Part shown: piece by piece, positions 36,191 to 46,721 of the stretch | Position numbering within the stretch: position 1 is the stretch's first letter | Layout: every line of letters starts with the position of its first letter | Assembly: GCF_030052815.1 (NCBI RefSeq) | Contig: NC_079496.1 | Span: forward strand, 72,219,652-72,283,651 | Source: Hevea brasiliensis | Taxonomy: Eukaryota > Streptophyta > Magnoliopsida > Malpighiales > Euphorbiaceae | Reading direction: 5' to 3' | DNA: 64,000 nucleotides | Notes under the pieces: model-generated | Seen by the model: only the letters and a program-made list of their open reading frames with translations | Database searches by the model: none | What the model was told of the DNA's origin: nothing | Program-made: the position numbers and the translations under genes

Positions 36191-36564
36191 TAAAAGAGAG
36201 AAATAAGGAAAGGAGTACGAAACCGAGAAGGGAAATAAACCGTAATGGCATGAGACTTCAGAGTACTAGAAATAATGGTAGTTAAGGGACTTCAAAGCTA
36301 ATCACAAGGAATATGTGAGATCTATCCTTGTACCCTTTTCCTTTGAAACTCTATCTTTGTTTTTATTAAAACCGTAATAAAATCATACTTCATTCCCTAT
36401 GTTTTTATCTTTCCCTTATACTCATTCTTTAACATTATCCTTCTGTAATCTCGTTATTCAATGCGCTATTAATCAGTTAAAATTTTTGCCATATGATTAG
36501 GATTTGACAATTGATAACCTCACGTACTTTACTATGAGATTTGCAGGGAATGACTTGGAAAAAA

Positions 36565-36800
36565 GGGGTAGGGGTGAAAACCCGAAAGGGCGCTCCTAGC
36601 AAAATGTGTGAAAGAAGGTGAAAACCCTCGAAGGGTGCTTTCTGTAAAATGAGTGAAGGATGAAAACCCGAAAGGGCATCCTGAAAGAGCGAGCCTAAAA
36701 AAAAAAAAAAAAAAAAACTAGAGGTGAAAACCCGGAAGGGCGCTTCTAGTCAAATAGACGAAAGGGAAGTGAAAATCCGCAAAGGCACTTTTCGGGAGAA
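36565..36800 (+). repeat. 3' UTR stem-loop repeats of G, second block
   Basis: Five more units. The first three, with spacers, repeat the order and text of the block at 35983-36115, so a stretch of about 140 bases was duplicated about 580 bases apart. Some loops read CCCGAAAGGG, a GAAA tetraloop on a three-pair stem. Confidence 0.8.
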
Positions 36801-36950
36801 AGTCAGAAAAACTGAAGTGGGGCATTTGAGGAAATGGGGTCATAGGTCAAGTCTTGCAACACATCCTCCATTAATCATTGGCCTTTGGGTTCCTGTTAAG
36901 TACACTTCGTCATGGAAGAATTCCTCGTATCGGGATTAGACTTGCTTTGT

Positions 36951-37456
36951 AAGTTGATTTTAATTTTCATGCATTTAAATTTCCTGTTATCAACCTCTGG
37001 TTCCTTGATCTAAGTTGATTTTAATTTCCAACATTTAAATTTCCTGTTATTAACCTCTGGTTCCTTGATCTAAGTTGATTTTAATTTCATACATTTAAAT
37101 TTCCGATTATCAACCTCTGGTTCCTTGATCTAAGTTGATTTTAATTTCCAGCATTTAAATTTCCTGTTATCAACCTCTGGTTCCTTGATCTAAGTTGATT
37201 TTAATTTCCAGCATTTAAATTTCCTGTTATCAACCTCTGGTTCCTTGATCTAAGTTGATTTTAATTTAATGCATTTAAATTTCCTATTATCAACCTCTAG
37301 TTTCTTAATCTAAGTTGATTTTAATTTCATGCATTTAAATTTCCTATTATCAGCCTCTGGTTCCTTGATCTAAGTTGATTTTAATTTCCCGCAATTTAAA
37401 TTTCCTGTTATCAACCTCTGGTTCCTTGATCTAAGTTGATTTTAATTTTCTAGCAT
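36951..37456 (+). repeat. 60-bp minisatellite before the G 3' LTR
   Basis: Eight full units start at 36951, 37012, 37072, 37132, 37192, 37252, 37312 and 37372, with a partial ninth at 37433. The unit contains AAGTTGATTTTAATTT and CAACCTCTGGTTCCTTGATC. Units are nearly identical, so the array is recent or has been homogenised. Confidence 0.93.
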
Positions 37457-37556
37457 CTCTAGGTCACTTACTTAAGTAGGCTCTAAATGCCCAAAATATG
37501 GGTCTGAATCTTTACACAATTCCTACACGGGAAAATTTTCCCTTTAATAGAAATTA

Positions 37557-37572
37557 TGTAAAGAGGGGCAGC
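37557..37572 (+). other. Polypurine tract of element G
   Basis: GTAAAGAGGGGCAGC ends directly before TGTCG of the 3' LTR at 37573. Confidence 0.75.
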
Positions 37573-38186
37573 TGTCGACACCATATTTTGGCCGACCCCT
37601 AGAATCAATAAACTTCGAAAGTGATCCCCCAGCATTAAGTTTCCCTTTGCCAGCCAATTACATTTCCGACCTCTCCTTGCCATTTAACCACATTTCCGAT
37701 CCCTCTTCACAGAGAATTGAATCAATGCTAAGTCCTCGTATCAGTTAAAGCCTTACCAGTCTCTCAAGTCACTCACCGATCTCTCAAGCCAATTGTCAAA
37801 TTTCCTGACCAGTCAAGTACATTCCCGATCTCTCTTGTCAAACAAAATTGAACCGACACTATATCTTTATGTCACCGGTCTTATTGCCGATCTCTCATTT
37901 TAAGTTTAGGAATAATCAAGTTAAGATTCCAATCCAGTGTAATAATAATGTCGATCTTAAGTGGGTTCGTCAAGCTTCCAATTTTAATCGAGTCCCGTTT
38001 AGCGTTGGTTCCCTACCGATCTCACGCTCATTGTGTTTTTCGATCTCTCACACTTAGGTTAATAATCACTTTCAGTTGCTTCGATATACTCAGACAATCA
38101 AGTGTTTAAATAATTTAGAAATTTTCCGATCACAACCATTCACCGAACAAAAGAGGCATTTCATTTCATTTCAGAATTTGTACAAG

Positions 38187-40164
38187 TTATTCGGCTGGGG
38201 GATCACCCCCAGCCTGATCTACATTTTGTCCATCTCCTCTCTCACCCTCAGCCTCCTCCTCGCTATCCTCACCTTCATCCTCGGGAGCCAGGTTGGCCAT
38301 CCAAGAGAAGTCCTCCTCAGGATAACGCTTCTTGAGCTCGGCCAGGAGATCTCTGTGAGCATTCACATAAGCGCCGGCCACTCCGATCACCATCTCTTCT
38401 TCTTTCGCTTTGAGCTCCTCAGCAAGGTGAGCAAGTTGAGCAGCTTCATCGGCCAGGAGCGTTTGCACTTCTTCAAGAGCATGATCTCGCTCAGCCAGGA
38501 CATGAGCTTGCTCGGCCAGCTTGTCCTCATAGAACTTCATTCGCCCCTCAATTTGAGATATGTAGCCCTACGCGGATGAAAGTTGAGATCGGAGGGAAGC
38601 TGCTTCATGACCCATCCTCTCAACCTCTTTACCCAGGCGATGCGCCTTCTCTCGTATGATGTGCTGGTTCACCAGGCACTCCACGTTCAGGCTTATGGAT
38701 CGGGTCAAGATATCATCAAGGTTATCCGGAGACAGCCTATCCCGATCTTCTCGAAGACAGATAGAGGACGCCAAGACCTTGGCAAAACCAGGGTTCTCTC
38801 GAACCATACGATTCTTCTCCAGTGAGTGGACTAAGACTTGGGCATCGCGGGAGAGGGTTCTCACGTTAGGTTGAGAAGGACCCTCTTCTGCGCTCGGAGC
38901 AACTGGAGGAGGTGGAGGCGGCTCTTCCCGGCGAGAAGGGGATTGGACCACTTCTACGATCACTGGTCCCGAAGGTTGAGACGAGCCTTCTTGTATTTCC
39001 CCGGGCTCATGCCTGGGTGTCTGCATTTCCTCAGCTTGCTTCATCTCCCGTACCTTCTGGGAGATCTCCCTCTTTCACTTCCGGCTCTCCTTGGAGGCTT
39101 CACCGCTTGCCATACCTGCACAAAGAAGAGGTCAGTGAGATCGCTAAGGTCCTGAGATCTGAGATGTAGAAAATACCGATGCCGAGGTCAGAGAGCCGAA
39201 GTTCGCGATCTTTACCGGTGATCAACTCCATTGTCCAGTGGTGCAGTACGGCAGTCACTGCATCCAGACAAGAAAACTTCTCTCTGCCTGCCTGATCCTT
39301 TAGCTCCATTACCATCAGGCCTTCTTCTCTATTTAAGGTGATGCGCTTCGGAAGTACGGGGCCCTGGTGCAGCCAGTAGCGGGGGAAGCCCTCAAACCTG
39401 TTCGGAATTGCGCTCCTCAGGATAAAGAAGCGGTTCTTCCAATTCTTCAGGGAGGAGGGCAGATCGGTGAACAACCCGCAATGTGGTTTCGCTTGGAAGA
39501 ACCAATACTCGTCGTCCTTTCGACGAGTTAGCCAGTGCAGTTCAGCGAACACTTTAGCTGTAGGTCGGAGCCCCTTAGCTCGACATAGGCCTCGGAAGGC
39601 TACTAAGATCCGCCACGAGTTCGGGTGAACTTGGGCGATGCACACTTGGTGATATTTCAAAACTTCCTTAAAAAAGTCATCCAGAGGAAACCATAGACCG
39701 GCCTTTAACTGTTCCTCGTATACCATAATCATGTCATTCTCTTCGAAGAAGTGATCGGCACGAAGATTACCGTGACACCGGATGAGCTCGTACGAATCAG
39801 GCTCGATGTTGTACTCCTGGCTAAACGACTGCAGGTCGGTTTCTTGCAAGACCGATGGCAGCTCGTCCATGGGAAGATTCTCTCTCCCTGAAGAATGTGT
39901 TCGCCTTGAAGATCCTGCTTGGCCACCGGCGGGAACAGACGATGGAGGAGGTTCAGGTCGCCCGATCGATCCTACCACCTCTACTTCATCAGATGACCAT
40001 GAGAACTGAATAAAAGGGGGGCTCGTCGCTCTCTGACCTTCGGCACCACTCATTTTCAAAGGAAATAAAGAATTTAAACTAAAAGAAAGATCAAAGCCCT
40101 TACCGGAGTCTGATCGGTGTCGGAAGAATTTGAGAAAACGAGAGATTTTTGAAGTTGTTCGCAA
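38187..40164 (-). pseudogene. Antisense gene 1 in the G 3' LTR (second copy)
   Basis: Same gene as at 20640-22580. Exon 1 is open from the Met at 40164 to the candidate donor at 39176. The open frame then resumes at 39044 (MKQAEEMQTP) and runs to a TAG at 38568, which is CAG in the 5' copy, then on to 38187. Against the 5' copy it has six extra residues (RRTHSS) before SGRENLP and five extra at the C-terminus (DPPAE). The PF04195-like region is intact here. Upstream on the minus strand is TATAAATA at 40209-40216. Because LTR pairs are identical at insertion, the differences between copies arose afterwards and say nothing about selection. Confidence 0.7.
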
Positions 40165-40208
40165 GAGACTGAAAATGACATAAGAGAGTAACTGGCTAAC
40201 CCCACCCC

Positions 40209-40216
40209 TATTTATA
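40209..40216 (-). promoter_or_regulatory. TATA box for antisense gene 1, 3' LTR copy
   Basis: TATAAATA on the minus strand, 45 bases before the Met at 40164; same context as at 22625-22632. Confidence 0.6.
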
Positions 40217-40676
40217 CTCGTCCGAGCATTTAATGCTCACGAGGTTCTAGGTAATGCATCGGATAGCGGGACTCGCCAGCTGTTCTGACACGTCTCGCGA
40301 ATATTCCCAAGATTCCATAAAGAGATTGGCTAACTAGAAATCGGCAGATTAAGGTAAATCTTTTGAATTGCGGATCGGTTTAGGGTCATTTAAATTAAAG
40401 GTCAGATCGGGTATATACTTCAGAGATTGGAAAATAATTAATGTAATAATAATAAGATGATAATTGACAAAATAAAATCTTTATTTCCAAAAGATCGGAT
40501 TACATCATTTGGGCAATCTATAGAGATCGGATTGCATTAAAATTGGACTACATCATTTCGATGATCTCTAGAGATCAGATTACATTGAAAATAAAATACA
40601 TCATTTGGACGATCTCTAGAGACCGGTGGAACATCCCATCTAAAGGCTTATGTCAAAGCCTAGTCTCGTGGCTGAG

Positions 40677-41192
40677 TTAAAAGATGTGGAGACCAGCTGT
40701 TGACATTGGATAGATGTACAGCTCAGATGGGGTGACTATGACTCCCATGAAGATAAGAGACGTCGTCATCGATGTTACCGCTTGAAACCGAGCCGCTGTC
40801 GGAACACCCTGTGCGGGGAGGAGCCAGATGAATGCCAAGGGGCAGTCGTTGGTGTTAAGGGGAATATTAGCAGTCTTCTCGCTCGAAATCAGTTCGCCAT
40901 TTGAATCGGTCGAATGATTCGAGATCGGCATGACCGAGGTTCACGATCCAGATAAGTTAATTAGTCCAGTTCTCTCACCATCATTAGATGAGGTCATTAC
41001 GATTCTTCGATCACCGGGATCATAAATTTTCAGTCGGGGAATAAAAAGGTCCATCGAAAAAAGATCAAAAACAACAATCATGGCCGGAACAACTGCCGAA
41101 ACAACTAGAGCAGTAAAGTAAGGAGGAAAAGAGGAAAATCGAATGGAGAAAATTTTTTTGGTCAGGGGTATATATAGGGGGAGATCAAGCAT
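40677..41192 (-). pseudogene. Antisense gene 2 in the G 3' LTR (second copy)
   Basis: One frame from 41192 to 40677, with a single TGA at 40938 that is CGG in the 5' copy. It supplies the C-terminal part (SLIFMGVIVTPSELYIYPMS) that is cut off by a TGA in the 5' copy. Hydrophobic segments are conserved in place. The product is unrecognised. Confidence 0.42.
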
Positions 41193-41796
41193 TTATTGCT
41201 AAGTAGAAAACGAAGCGAACGTTTTGGGAATCGAGGGAAATTAATGCTTTGACCAGACCAGACCTAAATAAGGGGAGGACCGAAACGATACAGATCGGAA
41301 GAAGGGAGGTCGGTATAAAAGATCGGAGAAGGATCATGTTAAGAAGATCGGAAAGGAAGAGAGAGCAGAAAACAAAGAGAATAAGGCGCCTACCGCTGTC
41401 GTCATAATCAGAGCCGAGGTAGTTAAAGCGTTGCAGGAGAAATCTCAACCGCACGCCCTAGAATCGCCCGCATTTCTGACATACGTACGTCAGGATAGCA
41501 CTGTACATCCTAATCTCCACCATTGATCTTACTTGTAAGGACGAGCTCGGAGCCCTCGAATCGAAGAAGAAAACGACAAGATCAGCGCCTTTCACTCCCA
41601 GCCCTCGGATCGCCCCGGACAAGAGAATTTAGGACCGTCAGATTAGAAGAAGAAAATGACAAATATTCTGAAGGGGATCTCAGCCGTCCGTTCTGATCCT
41701 CTTTAATTCCTGAGCCTCAGATCATGTCCTTCGAAATCCTGACCCTCCATCTCCCTCAAAATAGATCCTGACCCTTCATGGGGAGCACCTGGTTCC

Positions 41797-41804
41797 TATA
41801 AATA
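41797..41804 (+). promoter_or_regulatory. Sense TATA box in the G 3' LTR
   Basis: TATAAATA in the context GGTTCC, identical to the 5' LTR box at 24192. It could drive read-out transcription into element C DNA. Confidence 0.55.
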
Positions 41805-42789
41805 CCTGCATGAAAACTATTTAAGGGACGGGCAAAAAAGGAGAAATAGTTACTATAGTGGAAGAACTCTGAAATTTAATTCAGTTCGTTACTCTGCTGT
41901 TTTTAAGTTTTTGATAAGAAAAAACTTTTGAACCAGTTTTCCGAAGTGTTTTCTTGCAAAAGGGATTCTTGAAATACTGGAACTCTCCATTTTCAGTTCT
42001 TTCATTATCCTGTGACGCCCTTATTTTTAGTTCTTTGTCATCTTTGTTTCCATTCTTATTCCCCAAGCTCAACTTGCTTGTGTAAACTTGACTGCCGTTT
42101 AGCGAAGCATCCTTCGTTTCTAGGAAAGCTTCAGCCTTCAAGCTAAACAGCTTGTGCCCCTATTACGTTCTGCGATTAGTTTAGTAGATTCGGCTCCTCA
42201 GAGGTGAGTGTTTATATCTCTGTTTCACTAAAAGCTCTTTTTATTTTATGCATTTCCTTTACTTTTATGTTCGTAATCTTTGCCAAGTTTCTATGGTGTA
42301 ATGAAGGTTATTCCCGAAGTTTACTTTCTTTGTCAATTGGTCCATTCTTTTTGTTAAGCTTTGCTACTTCTAAATGCGAAAGTCCTCGTCTCAAGTAGCG
42401 TATAAGTAGTTCGATAAAATGTAGGTAGTCGTGTCTTAAGTGCTTCTTTAAAATAGAAAGCCTGAGTAATACGTCAAGAAAATAATAGAGTTGTATCACT
42501 AGGCTAACAGAGAAGGTGATCCAGCATGACGTCATAAAGCAGAATGAAACTAAATTTCAAGTAAATAAACAGGACAGATTATGTACAAAAAGGTATTGGT
42601 AAGGTAATTACATAGGAGATCGGTAAAATTTAGTCTGTCATCCTTTGTCTGGTCACAAGGTACCAACCAGTTAAAAGAAGCCTCGTTCCGACCCTTAGCA
42701 TCTTTGAATGCCGAAACTCTTAGTTTCAGGTTCTTATGATGCGTAGCTGTAATTAAACCTTGAGAGATCGGAAAAGTCCTTATCTGGTC

Positions 42790-43245
42790 CCCATTTAAAT
42801 AGAGTTCGAAGGAGAGTTCTTATCCGATCCTCGCCCAGAATTTTAATAAATATTTAATAGAGGTCGGAGGAGAGTTCTTATCCGATCCTCGCCCAAAATT
42901 TTAATAAATATTTAATAGAGGTCGGAAGAGAGTTCTTATCCAATCCTCAAACTTAAAATTTTAATATTTAATAAAGATCGGAAGAGAGCTTTTATCTGAT
43001 CCTCAAACTTAAAATTTTAATATTTATAAGGAGGTCGGAGGAGAGTTCTTATCCGATCCTCAAGCCAAAATTTTAATATTTACAAGAGATCGGAGGAGAG
43101 TTCTTATCTGATTCTCACTTAAAAACTTTAACACATATTTAAAAGAGGTCGGAGGAGAGTTCTTATCCGATTCTCAACCCAAAATTTTTAATAAATATTT
43201 ATAGGAGATCGGAGGAGAGTTCTTATCCGACTTCCAAGTCAAATT
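42790..43245 (+). repeat. Tandem 56-58 bp repeats in the G 3' LTR
   Basis: Eight units of the GGAGGAGAGTTCTTATCCGA type, counterpart of 25195-25595. Confidence 0.85.
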
Positions 43246-43646
43246 TTAACAAATACGTAAGATGATCCCCCTGAAATAAAATTAATACGCAATAGCAACT
43301 CACTAAGGTTGTCTCATTTACTTATGTATCTGGGTAATCCGGATTAGTGAAAAATCAAACATTCCTTTCGGTCAAAAGGATTAACATTCCCATTCAAGCC
43401 CTCCTAACTATGAAGAACGTGAAGTTAAATCTGCTTACCCTCGTTGAGGGACGAGGTGGGGTGCCTAACACCTTCCCCACCCGTTCATGGACCCCAAACC
43501 TAGAATCTCTTTTTTTTGAAGTGGTTTCATTTTAACTTGCTTTCACAAATGGTTTTCTTTAATTTCCCTCAAAATTAAAGTGGCGACTCCTCACTTTTCC
43601 ACTTCGGTGAGTGTTCGTCCAGGCGACCGCAAAACACCTTGCGACA

Positions 43647-44618
43647 ATGTCATTTCTCTTTAGCCTTTGGCCATTGAGATTCTATTTGTTTCGAATGGCA
43701 TGATCTAACTGTGGGATTTATGAAACGTGTTTTGATACTTCGAAATGAACTTGGTTTGCATTAAAACCTCATAATTCATGTTTTGTGTTTAATGCTCACG
43801 TTTAATCAAATTTTTGAATAAATGTGATTTATATTTTGCATAAAGATTATTTTAGTATGTTGTGCACCACTGAGTCCTAGTACTCAGCGATAGCTTCTAT
43901 TCTTTGTCATGAATCTGAGAGACTAGAGGAGCAGCGTGATGATTCTTTGAGTGTGAGGAGTCATCAGCTTGAAGTCTTCGGGTATAATTTATACCCTAAC
44001 TGTAAATATTTCTTTTGATGTATATATTGCACATAAATGTATAGACATGTAAATGGGTCTTGAGCAGCTGTACAAAAATTTGTATGAAGTTTGTAATAAA
44101 GTATAGTTGTATTTCTTTTGATGTAAAGTTTGTAAGAATGTATATAAATTATTTTATCTCTAATGAAATATGAGTACAACTATTTTATTTAATTTGAATG
44201 AAATGGATTGCTAATATTTTGATGATCATTGGATAGTGGATTTTCAATTTGAAAGTTGATAAATGTGTTGAGAAATTGATTGGGATTGAGTTTGAAATTG
44301 AAGCAGTTGTTGAGAAAATTTTTAGAAGTGCTTTTTACAGGTATTTGAAGAACTGTTTTTTCAAAATACAGAGGGAACTCTATCAAAATTTTTATAAAAT
44401 TTGCGGAAAAATAAAATGGACCAAAAATATTGACTAGTTTTAATTTTAACTAAATGTTTAAAATACTTATTAGAAATGCTCACCACTTATCAAAAATAAG
44501 AAAATTGTTTTAAAATCCCTTGTAGGGTACTTAATGAGTTATCGGTAGGTGAAGTTCGGTAGTTTATTAGGTATTCTACGGGATCATGTTATGCCTTACA
44601 GAGGGGTAAGGTGTGACA
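43647..44618 (+). repeat. Element C 5' LTR, last part
   Basis: Starts with the right target copy of G (ATGTC) and is collinear with 52242-53208 of the C 3' LTR, ending AAGGTGTGACA before the primer site. Short open frames here are LTR noise. Confidence 0.92.
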
Positions 44619-44626
44619 TGTTTTAG

Positions 44627-44638
44627 TGGTATCAGAGC
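44627..44638 (+). other. Primer binding site of element C
   Basis: TGGTATCAGAGC, the perfect 12-base initiator tRNA-Met complement, eight bases after the LTR end. Confidence 0.88.
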
Positions 44639-44805
44639 AAATTTTTGAAGTATGTTTTAACATATAAATTTATGTCTTTCTTGTTAAGTACAACTGCTCA
44701 ATGTCCATAATTGTTACATACAGTGCATTACATCATGAATATGAACTAACAGAGGGAAATCTCCATGTGTTACTTGTTCAGGAGATACCCTAACTTCAGA
44801 CTGAA

Positions 44806-46031
44806 ATGGAAGAATGGGATCGCTCAGTTGAACAGTTTGTTGAAGCTGAGGCACAAGGGGAAGCCCCAGCTTTACCGAATGTCAGTGGGTCAATAGCACC
44901 AGCCCCACAAATGCCGCAGTTCCCTGCACAATTCGCATAGCAGATGGCTGCGATGTTTCAGCAAATGGTCAGGTATGCTGCTCAAGCTACACCACAACCA
45001 CCTGTCGCACAACCATTGCCACCAGCCAGACAATATGACAAGATATTGAAGTATGAAATTGCGAATTTTTAGTCTGATGGACCCTTTAGAGGGAGAGCAA
45101 TGGCTTGAAAGAATGGACAGAGTATTTAAGAAGCTACATTGCCAAGATGAACTGAAGTTTGAGTACTCTGTGTTGCTACTGCAAGGGGATGCGTATGATT
45201 GGTGGAAGACCATCCCCCACAGCTTGGCTGAACCACCAGTGTTGACCTAGGATGACTTCGTCAGAGAATTCAGACAGAAATACATCCCTGATGCATATGT
45301 TGACCAGAAATTGTAAGAATTTTTGAGTCTGAAACAAGGGAACCGATCGGTGGCAGAGTATGAGAGGGAGTTCTCTCGCCTGAGTCACTATGCGGGGAGT
45401 CTCCTTACTACCAACAAGGCAAGGTGTAAGAGATTTGAGAAGGGTTTGAAGCCCAACAGAAGGATGCAAGTTGTGGGATTCCAACACAGCAACTTTTCAG
45501 AGCTCATGTCTCAAGCACTTGAGTTGGAAAGAATAGAATCAGAAGCAACCCTAGTCAAAGAAAAATCAGAGAAAGCTGAGAAATCAGACAAAGACAAGGG
45601 GGAAAAGTCTGTAGAGCCGAGTTCTGGTGGGACTTCTGGGAAAAAGAACAAGTTTAGTGGACCCAGCAGGTCGAGGTGGAAAGATTTGGTAGGGGCGATT
45701 CTCGGATAGAGACCCCTAGGTGCAGTCGGCGATTGAGCGAGGGTTCACATTACGCCCGCCTGTGAGACTTGTGGCAAGATTCATGGGGAGTGCTCTTGGG
45801 CCACTTTGGAGCTCGCTTTAGCTGCGGAAGCAAGGGCCATATAGCTAAAGACTGTACTAGTGCTCTGAGATATAGACCAGCTCATACTACGCGAGGATCT
45901 ATTCGCAGTCCCGCTTTGAGGTTCACGGTCGGTTAGCGAGAGGAAGAGGCAGAGGTAGAGGCTTTGCTTGAGCGATCGAGAACGCGATTGGTCGATCGGG
46001 ACAAGGAAGTGCTTCAACCAGAATCTACACA
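44806..46031 (+). pseudogene. Element C gag (decayed)
   Basis: The ATG at 44806 aligns with the gag starts of A and B (MEEWDRSVEQ). The frame shifts before 45053. The capsid-like region is readable at 45053-45700 (LLLQGDAYDWWKTIPHSL, then EYEREFSRLSHYAGSL). From about 45710 to 46020, where the zinc knuckle should be (a CGSKGHIAKDC-like remnant near 45830), the text is disordered relative to A, with many small indels and substitutions. Confidence 0.82.
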
Positions 46032-46721
46032 ATGAGACAGCGAGAAGAGGCTGAGACTTCTGATGTGGTAGTTGGTACATTCTCTATCTCTGATCAAGAA
46101 GTATTTGTGTTGTTTAATCCGGGTTCAACTCATTCATATGTTAGTGCTAGCATAGTTAGTTCACTTGCTGTTCCATGTGTGCAAATGGGTTTTGAAGTGC
46201 TAGTAACTAGTCCATTAGGACAAGAGGTCCGAGTCAACAGAATTTATAGAGACTGTCCTTTGGTGATCTAAGGACATGTTTTCCTGTCAAACTTGATTGA
46301 AATGCCCTTCAGAGAGTATGATATCATCTTGGGCATGGATTGGTTAGCCAGGCATCATGCGATGATTGACTGTAGACTGAAGACAGTCACTTTTGGTCTC
46401 CCTTTATACGGTGATGTGGTAATACATGGGGAGAGGCATTTACTGCCATCAAACATCATTTCAGCTGCATTAGCAAGAAGGATGATCAGAAAGGGGTGTG
46501 AAGCATACTTGGCACATGTGATAGACACCCAAGTGGGGAGTCCAGCACTAAGGGACATCCCTACTGTATGTGATTTTCCGGATGTATTTCCTGATGAATT
46601 GCCAGGATTACCTCCAGAAAGAGAGGTGCAGTTTGAAATTGATGTTATGCCTGGTGTGGACCCAATCTCCATAACGCCATATAAAATGGCACCTGCAGAA
46701 TTAAAAGAGTTAAAAGTATAA
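46032..46721 (+). pseudogene. Element C protease and linker
   Basis: The protease active site reads NPGSTHS near 46112 in place of DTGSTHS, so the catalytic aspartate is lost. [15 protein letters not shown] follows at about 46330. The linker [20 protein letters not shown] leads to a TAA at 46719-46721, at exactly the codon where A has TAG. One stop also lies at 46269. Confidence 0.86.

Larger units (their letters stand above)
20025..43646 (+). mobile_element. Element G: Tat/Ogre-type Ty3/gypsy retrotransposon (23.6 kb)
   Basis: The LTRs start TGTCGACACC (20025, 37573) and end CTTGCGACA (25681, 43646). The target duplication is ATGTG on the left (20020-20024) and ATGTC on the right (43647-43651), one mismatch. 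Inside, in order: primer site, long leader, ORF1, gag, protease, G-patch, candidate intron, reverse transcriptase, RNase H, archaeal-type RNase H, integrase, repeat-rich 3' untranslated region, purine tract. ORF1 upstream of gag, the second RNase H and the intron before reverse transcriptase are known marks of the Tat/Ogre lineage. Single-codon stops and a few frameshifts make this copy non-functional. Unusually, each LTR carries antisense genes. Confidence 0.93.
37573..43646 (+). repeat. Element G 3' LTR (6074 bp)
   Basis: Full-length partner of 20025-25681, with the same ends. It has one extra stretch (43200-43560) containing a further tandem unit and a GGTGGGG to CCCCACC inverted repeat (43455-43481) around the word TGCCTAACACCTT. 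It carries second copies of both antisense genes and all TATA boxes. Confidence 0.93.

Noticed and set aside
36951..37456. CRISPR-like array of 60-base units
   Set aside because: Units are directly tandem with no unique spacers and lie in a plant retrotransposon; it is a minisatellite.
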